Shown: piece after piece, positions 31,126-42,000 of the stretch | Position numbering within the stretch: the first letter of the stretch is position 1 | Layout: each line of letters opens with the position of its first letter | Source of the DNA: Nannochloris sp. 'desiccata' | Lineage: Eukaryota > Chlorophyta > Trebouxiophyceae > Chlorellales > Chlorellaceae | DNA: 64,000 bases | Direction: 5' to 3' | NCBI GenBank assembly: GCA_019044685.2 | Contig: JAGTXX020000011.1 | Location: 1,426,001-1,490,000, forward strand | Position numbers and translations under genes: made by a program | Notes under the pieces: model-generated | Told to the model about the DNA's origin: nothing | The model's database searches: none | What the model saw: only the letters and a program-made list of their open reading frames with translations

Positions 31126-32474
31126 ATGTTTGGATTTAGTCCAGACAAGCTGAGCGTCAAATGCCAGCTCTGCACAAAGCGCATGCATCTTGTGCGGAAT
31201 AAGAAACGGGTGCAGGTGCGTTATTTATCACATAATGTGTATTGGGATCCAATAGCACTGCACTTAAAATTATTCATTTCTATTGGCTATTTCCGTAGAT
31301 CCAACAACTCAAAGCTGAGGTAGCCGAGATGATGAAAACCCACCAAGAAGTTAACGCCAGAATCCGTGTTGAGGAGGTCATCCGTCAAGAATGGTTAGTT
31401 TCCGTCTATGCCACCCTCGAGACGTACCTCTTACTTCTGCAAACCCGAGCTGGAATGCTTAAGAAGGCCAAAGAACCCCCACCTGACATGTTGGAAGCTA
31501 TCAATACCATCTTCTTTGCAGCTGAAAGGGTTAAATATGAGCTAGATGAGATGCCAGCTATCGCAGACATGCTCATGTCAAAATTCCGCTCTGCCTTGTG
31601 TCAGCTCTTCAATAAAGAATTCCCTGTCAACATTGTTGAAGAAAACACTGCACAACAAATGGAAGTTAGTCCAACAGTTATTGCTGGGTTGTCTGTCTTT
31701 CCAGCAAAAGGACCTGAAAAATTGGCCAAATTACAACAAATTGCCAAAGAATTCAACGTAGAAGAATTTGATCTTGAGGAATATACAAAGGAATTAATTT
31801 TGGTGAATCCCCGTATGCCTCCTGCAAAAGCAGTCAATGCGCAGCCAATTAATACCAACGACAACGGCGGTCAGGGGGCGTATACGTACGTTGCCAAGCC
31901 ATCTGCTGCCTCTGGGCAACAACCACAATTTGCATCAGCCCCCGCCCCCGCTCCCAATGCGGCCTTTGCCCCTGCCCCTCCTGTTGTTATTCCTCTTGCA
32001 GCTGGCGCGTTTGGCCCTAGAATACCCGACCCTTTTGCTGACATACCATCTGGACCTCCTACGCGCCCTCCAGGAGTTGCTAGAGTACCTTCGAAGAAAG
32101 ATCCCTGGGAACCATTGCCACCTCAAAAAGTGAATTTAGGGTATGGCTTCAGTGAGAGGCTAGATACAGTAGCGCAAAATATGGCGAGTAAAAGGACAAG
32201 TAGCGCAGATGCGACCTCTTTAGCTTCTGGACAGGGCGATAGTCAAGAGTTTAACTCTTTGACTGTAGCCGGAAGGACAGGGTCGGTGACCTCAAACCCA
32301 CCACCGCAGCAGGCAGCACAGCAGGCGCAGCAGCAGGAAGTGAGGATTCTTGAAACAGTTGTGAGTAGTGAATTACCACAAGTGCCAACAACTACCTCAG
32401 CTGCAGCAGAGACAGCCGCGGCAGCGGACGAGGACGACTTGCTCATAAGACTTGCCCGGTTAAAGGGACTTTAA
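31126..32474 (+). CDS. IST1: IST1-like ESCRT-III regulator
   Basis: Two exons, 31126-31215 and 31299-32474, give 421 residues; the join reads KKRVQ-IQQLKAEVA. Residues ~10-170 form the helical Ist1 domain (MFGFSPDKLSVKCQL, RIRVEEVIRQEW, ELDEMPAIADMLMSKF). A Pro/Ala-rich linker follows. The last residues, DDLLIRLARLKGL, fit the MIT-interacting motif 1 pattern LxxRLxxLK, which binds Vps4/LIP5 MIT domains. It acts at endosomes and abscission sites to control ESCRT-III and Vps4. Its 5' flank is one copy of the repeat that bounds the island, so its promoter was part of the rearrangement. Confidence 0.92.
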
Positions 32475-32895
32475 CCGTTGTGACAATTCACAACCTGCCA
32501 GACTCAAGTGTCTTTCTATATCCGCCAAGGCAACACCGCCACGAACATCTCAATTATTTTCGGCAACATGCCGAATTAGAGAGATAACTTCATTTTTTCT
32601 TTTAATTGATTGTAGAACTTGAATAGTTTAGATTGATTATCATCATTTTGGCTCTAAAGAGGAACTGAGTCCACAAAAATTTACAGTCAAACTGCATAGC
32701 AGCCGTGGCGCAGCTTCAAAGATATTGCAAAGCATGCATGCTACGTTCGACAACACGCTCCCCAAAATAGTATATACTCTCCAATCTCCACGACCTTGGT
32801 CTTTCATAATCAAATTCTGTATAACCTTGGAAGCACTTACGTTCCTCAACCTTTTCTTATTGAATAGTTGACGGTTTAAACAGCATAGCAATACC
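32475..32895. other. Intergenic region
   Basis: AT-rich gap between two plus-strand genes, holding the IST1 3' UTR and the promoter of the secreted protein gene. Nothing specific seen. Confidence 0.4.
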
Positions 32896-34187
32896 ATGGT
32901 GTCCAAAGTGTTAAGCGTGTTGGTCGTAGCAGGCTGCCTGCTAGTCGCAAGTGCGTATTTCTTGCTCTACTAACCTGCATGCATCTATTTTACGCATACA
33001 TATCAAAAACTATGCCAGAGAATGGTTCATTTGATCGCCTGAGAGCCTCCAAGGCTGTCCAAGGGTCGGCTTGACGGCCGCTCTCCTGGAGGCCTTGGAG
33101 GCAAAAACTTGCACCCTTTCTGTCCACTAACCATCTACTCTTCATTTATATACTGCAGATGCCAATCCTAGGGTTCTGTTGCAGGAGCAACCTACTGGCA
33201 TGGAGGTAGGAGAACTTTGGAAAAATCATTCAGCTTCCCGAATGTTAAGAAGAAAAAAATCCGAAATTCAAATCTCACCTTTCTTCCTTGTGCCCTTCTC
33301 TCTCCTCTGCAGCCTATCACCATGCAACAACCCGGCATGCAGGAGGGTGCTGGTACCCAGCTCCGTGTAGAAGAACCTGTTTCTGAAGAGGTCCTCTCCA
33401 ACTTTGAGCTCTTCCTCACCCCTTCTCAAGAGATCATGGGCGAGAGCGAGATGTTGATGCAGCAGTTGACCAACCCCGAACAATTTAGGGAGTGGGTCAA
33501 TGAACGTGTCCAACGCCCTGATGGTATAACTGCCCTTTCTGCTGCCTTTAGCAACGTGATGTCTCGCGGGGAAGCAATGCAGCTTGCTATGGTGCTCAAC
33601 GAAGCTTTCGGCCAACAGCAACAGCAACAGCCCCTCGCTGCCCAGACCGGTGTTACTGGCACCACCCAGCAATACAACCCCCCCTTCACCGCATACACTC
33701 TTGCCATTATTGACCTCATCGCGCGTAGAGATGTTGAAAATGCCGGGCAAGCCATCTACTGGGCACTTTCCGGTGCTGGAGGAGAAGATCTTGCTCGCAG
33801 CACCGTCGCCACTCTTGATACTCTTCAAGCCCAATTTGGATGCTCTGAGCCCTTCAGAGTAAGTTTTACAGTGCATGAATTCAAATGAAAAGCAAAACTT
33901 TAACAAAATTGCTTTTCAATGTATTTTCTTTTTATTTTTTGCAGACCGCTTTGCAATCTGCTGGAGAGTTTGCCAACATGCAGATGACCGCTCCCCCTGG
34001 TGGCCAGCAAGCTGAGCAAGCCGATCCTTCCAACTTCATTACTTGGATTACTCAGAGCCCTCCTCTTATGGCCTGCTTCCAGGAAGCCTACCCCGATTTC
34101 CAGATGCTCATGCAGCAAGCTCAGGAGGGAGGCATGGCCGGAACCCAGCCCACTGGCATCACTGGTGAAATGCCTGGCCAGCCTTGA
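32896..34187 (+). CDS. Secreted Gln/Met-rich protein, unknown family
   Basis: Four exons, 32896-32950, 33159-33205, 33313-33858 and 33945-34187, give 296 residues with consistent phases. MVSKVLSVLVVAGCLLVANA is a clean signal peptide with an Ala-x-Ala cleavage site. The mature protein is rich in Gln, Met, Ala, Glu and Pro, with helical blocks (LSNFELFLTPSQEIMGESEML, ENAGQAIYWALSGAGGEDLA). Cys are few; two stand in FGCSEP and LMACFQ. There is no membrane anchor or retention signal. No domain recognised. Intron 1 carries an 11-bp inverted repeat (33045-33102). Confidence 0.8.
33045..33102. repeat. Inverted repeat in an intron
   Basis: gcctccaaggc at 33045-33055 and its complement gccttggaggc at 33092-33102 enclose 36 bases, forming a potential hairpin within the first intron of the secreted-protein gene. 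Confidence 0.85.
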
Positions 34188-34476
34188 ATACCATGAAACA
34201 AACCTTCAATCAAGCACAAAACCGACTGTATATACTTTTCCTCCCTTCCTCCTAACAACCAAATACAATTTTGGTACAATAGCTAGTCGCTGTTTATCTT
34301 CCCCAATTTTCATGCTTTTAATTTTGCCCTTGCCTTGTGATTGTGTTGCATGATTTTGCAAATACCCGTGCTTTTACACAATTTTCTCATTTTGTAAGAA
34401 AAAAAGTGAGATAAAACTGCAGTTACAGCACTAAACACAGACTGTTTCCCGATAATAATATTTTCAAGACTGTCAT
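34188..34476. other. Convergent 3' region
   Basis: Shared 3' flank of the secreted-protein gene and the DUF488 gene, which face each other. No element recognised. Confidence 0.35.
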
Positions 34477-35217
34477 TTACATTTCTTTCTTTTTCAACAC
34501 CGAGTCTATTCGAGGTTGCTTCTTGTCTTTCTTATGAGTTTTCATTAGACCATTTTTGGCCTCTTCATATGCTGGATAGGTTATTCTAATCACCACTGGA
34601 GCGCCTTTGTCTTCGTTCTTTTTGTCGGCCATGGGCAGCTTTTCTACATTTGCAAACTGTGTCATTTGATGCTCCACAGCTGGTTTTCCAGGTGATATAA
34701 TGTGCATTACTCTGTACCCAAGCGCTGTTAATGCATCACTAACTAAGTTTCTATGGCATCGCCTAAAATAGGTCTCAGCACACATCAGTGCACAGGGACC
34801 ACCGCTGTCCTTTGCGAGCTGGAAAAGGTCCTGCAACCCTGCAGCAAACTCGTTCGACTGCATATAGTCTGCATACCCTCGAAAACTCGCATTATACCAT
34901 CCAGAATTCAAATCTCCGAGAGATTTATCACAATGACGGCGCCCCCCTAAAGCCTTGCCCAGCCAATGATAGACGATCCCTTCGACGGGAAGCAATTTTC
35001 TTAAATTATCTATATTGTGCTGTGGATTGGTGCGGGAACATGGAATAGTGCGAATATCTATTAGGGTTCTTATATTATGCTCGTGAAGTAATGATACTAG
35101 CTCCGAGACTGTGCGTGTGGCGTGTCCAACGGTGTACATCTGGAGATGTTCTGGGCGATCACTTCCTTTGTGCTTTTGCCTCGAAGAGCATGTTCTCTTT
35201 CTCTTGGCGTTTGGCAT
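34477..35217 (-). CDS. DUF488-family protein
   Basis: 246 residues, one exon. The DUF488 core begins at YTVGHATRTVSELVSLL and includes TLIDIRTIPCSR, the Tyr-His and LGG motif (YHWLGKALGGRRH), and LMCAETYFRRCHR, whose Cys and His/Arg residues are conserved in the family. Biochemical function is not established. The N-terminus is basic and could be nuclear. The C-terminal KKQPRIDSVLKKK resembles a PCNA-interacting (PIP) box but has VL where two aromatic residues are usual, so it is at best degenerate. Confidence 0.85.
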   Translation of the reverse strand: MPNAKRKRTCSSRQKHKGSDRPEHLQMYTVGHATRTVSELVSLLHEHNIRTLIDIRTIPCSRTNPQHNIDNLRKLLPVEGIVYHWLGKALGGRRHCDKSLGDLNSGWYNASFRGYADYMQSNEFAAGLQDLFQLAKDSGGPCALMCAETYFRRCHRNLVSDALTALGYRVMHIISPGKPAVEHQMTQFANVEKLPMADKKNEDKGAPVVIRITYPAYEEAKNGLMKTHKKDKKQPRIDSVLKKKEM

Positions 35218-35408
35218 ATCTAAAATAACGAGATTAAGTGGAGAAGTGGTGTAAAATCTTGTTTGAAAGTAACTTATGAAGCCAACTTTTTTAAATTCGC
35301 AACTTTGTCTTTGTTTTCAACCCCACAATTAACTGCTTCAAAAATATTGTTTTTATTTCTTAGTACTTTTTAAGATTGTTTTATATAATTAATTATCGCA
35401 GCGGCATA

Positions 35409-36713
35409 ATGTTAGCATATAAATCTTCTCAACTTGCATGCCATCATTGCACAAGTAATAGGTCACGATGTTCTTCTCGGAGAAGCAGAATAGCTTTTCG
35501 CCCATATGCCATTGGTTTCGATCTTACAGGCTCAACTACATCATCTAAATCAGCAGAGAAGTGCGCCGATGAGCTCTCTCGAAAAGCGTCTTCGCTTTTC
35601 AATTATCGAGGCCTCCTCTCAACACCGCCGGCTCGATCTTTCATGGACGTCTTACTCCACCTGCAAAAGGGCTCCCCCAATAAGGTTTTAGAACATTATG
35701 GAGAACTATACAAATCCATTAGTAATGAAGGGTTTTGTTCTTGGGAGCAATACCTATTAGATCAAATCCTTCGAGGGGCGGACATTCCTTTCTCAAAGGC
35801 TGCAGCACGAAACGAGCCAACAGCCCATTTATTGCCTTCTGTCCGCCACGATGTGTCTATTCTTAAAGAATTATCAGTTTCAGAAGCTACCCTGGCTGGT
35901 TGGGTAAGAGAAACTGTGAGCAGCGTCTCAGACGACTGGATGATCGCCGCCACCGCCTTGAGCAACATAAACATAGCAGACAATTACGATACCAACGGTG
36001 CTGTGAAGTTTGAGATACCAAATAATTCTCCAACCCACATTTTAGCTCCATTGACTAAGAATCAACGAACTGAACTTCGTTCTCGGCTCAGCCGAGAGCA
36101 GCAGGCGGAGGCTGCTGCAATGTTACTGCAGAGGTACCATGCTGCCCATGATTATGGCATTTTAAGCATGCACAGAGTCCTGAAATGGAATTTAGATCGA
36201 TTACAAGCACAAGACGTACTGGAAGGAGTTTTAATTTCAAATAATCAATCAACTGATGAAAAAATAGAAAAAAGTGAAGCCAATGTTCTGGCTGCTGCTA
36301 TCGATGCCGGGCTATTATGCCTTGATTTGACAAATAGAAAGCAGGGCTGTGAGCCTATTTTAATTGAAGGCTGCTCTAGAAATGCATATACACTCGCAAT
36401 GCGAGTATTAAACAGTTTACACAACTTAGTTTCCCCTGAGAACGCTATTGCTGCAGCAAGCGTCCGTGTGATTATATTACCTCACTCGCAGCTCGCTACA
36501 ATTTCTGAGCTTGCTTGGACTATGAGTCAGCATCCACGCATGTATTTTGCTGTTGTATGCCCTGGTGTGCCTAAAGAAATTTCACATGATGTGGCTGCGA
36601 CAGTCGCAGGGGGTGATGGGGTGAGCTGGCCCAGCAATGCTTTATTTATTGGATGCTGTGATACGGCACCGACGGTAAGGCAAGTACCTGGGGTGCGAAT
36701 TACATTACAGTAA
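35409..36713 (+). CDS. Hypothetical plastid-targeted protein
   Basis: 434 residues from the ATG at 35409. The first ~45 residues are Ser/Arg/Cys-rich without acids, fitting a plastid transit peptide. The early segment YRGLLSTPP, then a helical stretch ending FCSWEQYLLDQILRGADIPFSKAA, faintly recalls the N-terminal part of plant DUF815 proteins, but no P-loop is present, so the identity is not established. A second half has alternating hydrophobic strands (VRVIILPHSQL, MYFAVVCPGVP, ALFIGCCDTAP). No catalytic motif seen. Confidence 0.75.
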   Translation: MLAYKSSQLACHHCTSNRSRCSSRRSRIAFRPYAIGFDLTGSTTSSKSAEKCADELSRKASSLFNYRGLLSTPPARSFMDVLLHLQKGSPNKVLEHYGELYKSISNEGFCSWEQYLLDQILRGADIPFSKAAARNEPTAHLLPSVRHDVSILKELSVSEATLAGWVRETVSSVSDDWMIAATALSNINIADNYDTNGAVKFEIPNNSPTHILAPLTKNQRTELRSRLSREQQAEAAAMLLQRYHAAHDYGILSMHRVLKWNLDRLQAQDVLEGVLISNNQSTDEKIEKSEANVLAAAIDAGLLCLDLTNRKQGCEPILIEGCSRNAYTLAMRVLNSLHNLVSPENAIAAASVRVIILPHSQLATISELAWTMSQHPRMYFAVVCPGVPKEISHDVAATVAGGDGVSWPSNALFIGCCDTAPTVRQVPGVRITLQ

Positions 36714-36857
36714 AGAAAATATGAATTGTAATAAGAAAGCAACCTATGCAGAAGGAAACGTAAAGTGAAGGAGATTATTAACAGTATATTATATTGAATA
36801 TTATATTGTACTGGTCTGTTTACAATAATTTAATTAACGATATTATTAATTATCAAT

Positions 36858-38414
36858 CTAAAGAGAACTGGGTTCAGGCGGCAGTGGCGCCAACCATCCT
36901 TGTCCTTGGTTGTGGTGGGAATGATGGCGAAGTTGTGCAGCAACAGTAGATGAACTAGAATTAGACGGCAATGAACTACTCCGTAGACCACCACCACCTC
37001 CGTCACTGATCTCTTTTCTAAATTCATTATTTGTTTCATATTCATCTTCTTCGATACCTTCTAATTCAGCTTCTAATTTAGCCATACCACGCTCCCACAC
37101 TCTCTCTACACGACCATTATCGCCTCCACCACCTCCGTCTCTATTATTCTCGTTATTATCGAATCTGTTCAGAATTGTCGTCTCACCGTGGACCCCGGAG
37201 TCTTCATCCGCAGAACTAGATGCTGTTAAAGCAAAGAATCCCACTAAGATCACTGTCCCGCCTAAAAATGTCAACACCGCTGTTCCTAGAGAATGCATCC
37301 ACCGAGGATTGTGGAAAATTGCATCTAAAACAATCGCAATTGGCACTTGCATGGACAACCCAGCTGTGGCCAAAGTAGGGCCTACGAGTAAAATTGCACG
37401 CGCCCATAAATAATCTGACAATACATTATCAAGCAACCCCTTAGCCAGTACCATACCAAATGATGCCCACGTTAAAGTACCCAAATTTGCATGCAAAAGT
37501 TGAGCAAATGCTAAGATTGGCCCGACGCCGATAAAAATAATTCCACCCATAAAACCGAAGAATAACGTCATTGCAACGCCTTCGTCTTCGCCAAGCATCC
37601 TACGGATAGCTACAGTATACGCACCGTAGATGACCGAAGAAAGCAGGCAAAGCATATCTCCAGCGACGCTCCCTTGATCTCCTTCTCCACCGAATTCAGT
37701 TTCATCACCACCACCACCTCGGCCGCCAGCAGCACCAGCGTCTGCTAGCGTTACCATGGCCGTCCCAACAATAAGCGCACCAATGCAACCTAGTTTCATC
37801 AAGGTAAACTTCTCAGAGAGGTATATGACGGAAAAGAAGAAAGTAAATAACGAGGAAGCAGAAGAAAGAATTGTATTGGAAGTAACTGTAGTCAATTTCA
37901 ACGAGGAGTTGAATGTCAATTGAGCTAAAAACCAAAGAGGAGCTACAACACAGGCAGCACGGAAGAGCTGTAAAGTTGCAGTTTCGATGATGACAACGGC
38001 TCTGTTACTAAGACCTGAAGGAGAAGACGAAGAGAGACCAGCTGCTTCAATGTTGGAAGAAATATTGTGATTGTCATCGTCAACGTCGCTCCGGGGGAAG
38101 TTGCTGGGGAACAAAGCGCGAGCCTCCTGCTGCTGTCCCCGTGGAGATGACAATGCAAGTGCCGTTAATGCATGTCCAGTACGGTAATTTTGTATCTTGA
38201 GGCTGATCCAATAGATGGGGAGGTAGAGTGCAAAGAGAGAGTTGGCAAAAAAAGTAAGGACAGCAGGATGAACGCCAGATGACTCAATGCCCTGAACAGC
38301 AAAGCTAGCGACTACCCAGATGGTTGCGACTGTAAGGATGAATGAAAATCCTAGTATGCGATCTCGATGCTGAAGGCCTAGCTGATCGCGCCAGCGAGAT
38401 AGAAGGTCGTTCAT
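36858..38414 (-). CDS. SLC35F-type (DMT superfamily) membrane transporter
   Basis: 518 residues, one exon, with about ten hydrophobic spans from residue 20 to 400. The segment LTFNSSLKLTTVTSNTILSS with FTFFFSVIYLSEKFT matches the SLC35F5-like group. A ~110-residue loop after the second span carries acidic and Ser/Gly runs, and another Gly-rich loop holds GGRGGGGDE. The C-terminal ~110 residues are hydrophilic. Members sit in endomembranes or the vacuole; a reported substrate for SLC35F relatives is thiamine, but this is not testable here. Confidence 0.85.
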   Translation of the reverse strand: MNDLLSRWRDQLGLQHRDRILGFSFILTVATIWVVASFAVQGIESSGVHPAVLTFFANSLFALYLPIYWISLKIQNYRTGHALTALALSSPRGQQQEARALFPSNFPRSDVDDDNHNISSNIEAAGLSSSSPSGLSNRAVVIIETATLQLFRAACVVAPLWFLAQLTFNSSLKLTTVTSNTILSSASSLFTFFFSVIYLSEKFTLMKLGCIGALIVGTAMVTLADAGAAGGRGGGGDETEFGGEGDQGSVAGDMLCLLSSVIYGAYTVAIRRMLGEDEGVAMTLFFGFMGGIIFIGVGPILAFAQLLHANLGTLTWASFGMVLAKGLLDNVLSDYLWARAILLVGPTLATAGLSMQVPIAIVLDAIFHNPRWMHSLGTAVLTFLGGTVILVGFFALTASSSADEDSGVHGETTILNRFDNNENNRDGGGGGDNGRVERVWERGMAKLEAELEGIEEDEYETNNEFRKEISDGGGGGLRSSSLPSNSSSSTVAAQLRHHSHHNQGQGWLAPLPPEPSSL

Positions 38415-39005
38415 TTTGTTGCCCTCAGATCAAATAGTTTAGGTCTTGCAGCGCCGAATCATTGTCTAGATGTCGTATAAACAGCAAATTTGTTCAAGAT
38501 TAAATCGGGGGTGTTGTAACAATAATTAATCAACGATCGCTCTCTAAAGCCAGTGATTCAAATATTCTATGAAATATGACAAAAACCACGACCGCTCTCC
38601 TGCATCTCCTTTGGGCCACCATGGAAGAAGAACTCAATGCATACAATTTCTTTAATCATTGCTGACATTACAGTATCAATATACAATGGGTGAACGTCTA
38701 AATGCAACAAAAAAGGAAATGGTGAAAAAAAAAACCAATTTCAAAAGAAAGACGTTTTGGAAATACAAAAAAAAACGCAGATTTGTCAATATAAGAACAG
38801 ACAGATACATACAAAGAGTCACAAAAAGTAAGCCAAAAGGTACAGAAATCAAAATACAAGGGCGACCATACCTTACTTCATAAAATTAGGTGGAAGGGAA
38901 ATGAAAGACAGCCCCAAAAAGAAAATTGAAACCCCACCAATGTCAATAACAAGAACAAACTATTTTTACTTCTTCAGAACTACGATCGCTGCAGTTATTT
39001 ATTTA
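38415..39005. other. Intergenic region
   Basis: A-rich gap of ~590 bp between two minus-strand genes. A 74-codon Lys-rich plus-strand frame (38659-38883) is attributable to A-runs. It should hold the 3' UTR of the ankyrin/RCC1 gene and the transporter promoter. Confidence 0.45.
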
Positions 39006-42000
39006 TTATACTACCTTGGCAGCAGCAGATGGAGCAGGCTTGCTATTCCTAGTCTTACTGCTCTTACCACGTCCGCCACCACCCCCACGCCCACCCCTTT
39101 TACCTCTACCTCTACCACCCCGACCAGGGGTACTACTCCTATCCCCGTTACCGTGGCTGTTATTTCTACCCCCAGCAGCATTATCAATCTCTTCTAGTAC
39201 CTTTTCGCTCTCATCACAAAACAATTTTGCCAACTCTTGAAGCTCTCGTTCCTCTGTTTGAATAGCAGCCAAGGATTTAATCCTTCTCCGCTCATGCTCT
39301 TCGTCTTCAGGGACGTACCATTTACTTTGAGGAGCAGGAGAGGCGAAAAATGCTCTGCCAGAGGGGGATGTGCCAAGGAGTATTGTAGCAGAAGCGCCAG
39401 GAGAAGAGCCATAAAAAGCACCCCCACCTGCCGCACCGGCAGCAGCAGCAGCAGCAGCAGCAGCACCTCCAACACGGGGAGAGTTACTACCTCCCCCTCC
39501 GGCACCTCCACCTCCGGCATTTACCTCTCCAACCCTACTGGCCCACAGAGAGGCTGTTAATGATGAAGAAGAGGTCATAGGACGTGAAGCGGCTGGCGGA
39601 GAAGAGCCACTGCCCCAGAGCGGGAGTTGTTGCCCCAATGCAGCTGCTTTCTTTCTCTCTTGATCTTCTTGAATCTCGCGAAGTGAAGGCTTCCTTATGG
39701 AATTGAGTACCTTTCCACTTGAGTTGACAGTAACAGCAGTACGTCCACTCTTATCTCTTGACGAAGGAGGGCTATTTCCTACTATACGGCTACCACCGCC
39801 GCCATCAAAGGAGCTACCCCATGCCGAAACCTTCTCACCACCTACAGCAGAGGTACTAGTAGGAAAGCCGCCAGTCAGGAATGAAGCTAATGGCATTTTA
39901 CCTGCATTACCGGATCCTCCTGCTTTAGAGGTATAAGAAAGAAGAGTTGATGACCTTTCTTGTATTGTTGACGATGGTTTAATAGGTGGCGGAGTTCCCC
40001 CACCTCTCTGTTGCTCTTCACTTAAAATAGATTTCAAGGAGGTAGAAGCCGCAGGGGTCGGAATATTTCCTCCCCAAGCAGGGCCAGCAGGAGACTTTGG
40101 TTGAATGGCACCACCGCCATTAGGGTTATCCAATTCTCCTCTCAAGAACATCGATAAAGCTCCTTTTCGAGGTGGTTTTTCAACAGAACGAGCAGCGCCA
40201 TGGTCTCTAGCAACTCTCGGTACAATTTTCTCACTGGAAGGTGGGATTTGGGAGGTGGTTTTAAAGCCAACTACATGCGTTGGTGTTGGCGGCCGACCTG
40301 CTCCTTTGGACGTCACCTCTTCAGTACAGGCTGCCACTTGCAAGCTTGCAGATGGTGATGCAGCGCCTGAGAACGACGTTGATAGATGTCTATTACTATC
40401 GTGAACACGTGTATCAGAAATACTGCTACCAAGCGCAGTCCGACCTGAAATTTCAGACGTCAAGACACTTTTTTCTGACTGACGTCGCCGGGCTCTGGTG
40501 TTTTTACTTGCAGAAGACTTGCTTCCGCCTTCAAACCCATCTTTCTTAGCACTGTCGTAGTGTTTCTGTGTGTTGGTAGGTGTAGTGCTATGGTGAGGCG
40601 GCGAAGAGCCAGATGCTCCAGCAAAAGAAGAAGCTGTCGCTTGCTCAGCGATTGCTGCCGCAGCAGCCTGAAGCATCGCTTGCACCTCTTCTGGCGCAGT
40701 TCCAGCATCAAGCGCAGCTACTGCTGAAAGAACGACGGGTTTCTGTGCTACTTTAGCTCGTTGTTGAGGATCTAGTGCAGATTTCGCTTCTAGATTTTCA
40801 ATTTGTTGCATCTTTTTGGCGAGAGTGCGGCGAAGACGATGCTCAGCTGCTTCTGTTGCAGCAGTATTAAGGTCTTTGAAACTACTTTCTCCGCGCAAGG
40901 GCAAAGGAGAGAATGCTCCACATCCTGAAAGACCAGCGTCATCTTCATTTAGTACACCGCTTTCATCATCGACATCTCCCAAAGCCGCTCTGGCTGCAGT
41001 TGGTCTGAGACCAGGTTGAAGATGCCAACGAGGACCATCCATTTTCAGCACAGAAGCATCGTCCACTGCTCGTATTGCTTCTCCGCTGTTGTTCTCAGGA
41101 ATGTCTAGAGCTCGTCTAACAGAAGAAACAGCAAAAGTCGCTACCGTACCACCAATGGAATCAGCAGTACCACTACCACCAATGCGATTACTCTTCTGCT
41201 GACCTTTAAACACTCGTTCTAATTCTGCAAGCAGATGCGGCGGCAATTCTTCAAATGCTCCACGTGCTTCTACTAGTACTGCATCAAGATTGCACACAGC
41301 GACAGCAAGGCAGTACGATTTTAGTACTTCAGCGCCAGCTAGATCGGCATATTCAAGAATTTGCAGTGCTGTACGAGGATCTACGAGCATTTGTCCAACT
41401 GCCTCTTCGCACAGTTGCTGGAGAGATGGAAGGGTCGTGGTGGTTGACGCACCAGCAACTGATGCGTCGTCTGTGTTTAGGTGGTCAACCTTTTGTGGAG
41501 AGCTTTGTGTATATGGTATTCCACTACTGTTCTCTTCTTCTTGCGCATCACTTGCACCATCATCTTCCCATTCAGCTGCAATATCATTACCTATACTCGG
41601 TTTCAGCCAAGGCAACACCGGCAATTCTTCCAACTGAACTGCACTCCATCGTTGCACTGCTAAGGAGTGTTTCTCACCCACCGCAACAACCCCAGCCCGT
41701 TTTAATCCAACGACCTTTTCAGGAACAATGCTCGCAAAGGCATCGATCCCAACGGAGGCAGCACGGGCAGCTGAAAGAGGCGTTTCTGGACGAACAGATA
41801 AACCAGTACCTCCACCCACGCTGCCTGGCGCAATTGAGGAGGCGGCGGCTGTATTGCCTTCTCTTTGTTGTTGCATTTTCTGGGTATAAACTCGCTCCAA
41901 AAAGGATCCACTGCCACCGTTGCCATATTTAGGTCTATTTCCTGAGCCATACGAGCCGGCCCCATGGGCACCGCCACTACCAACAAAGTCGGAAGAAATA

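Noticed and set aside
38659..38883. Lys-rich 74-residue ORF
   Set aside because: It arises from A-rich intergenic sequence; no motif and no gene-like composition.
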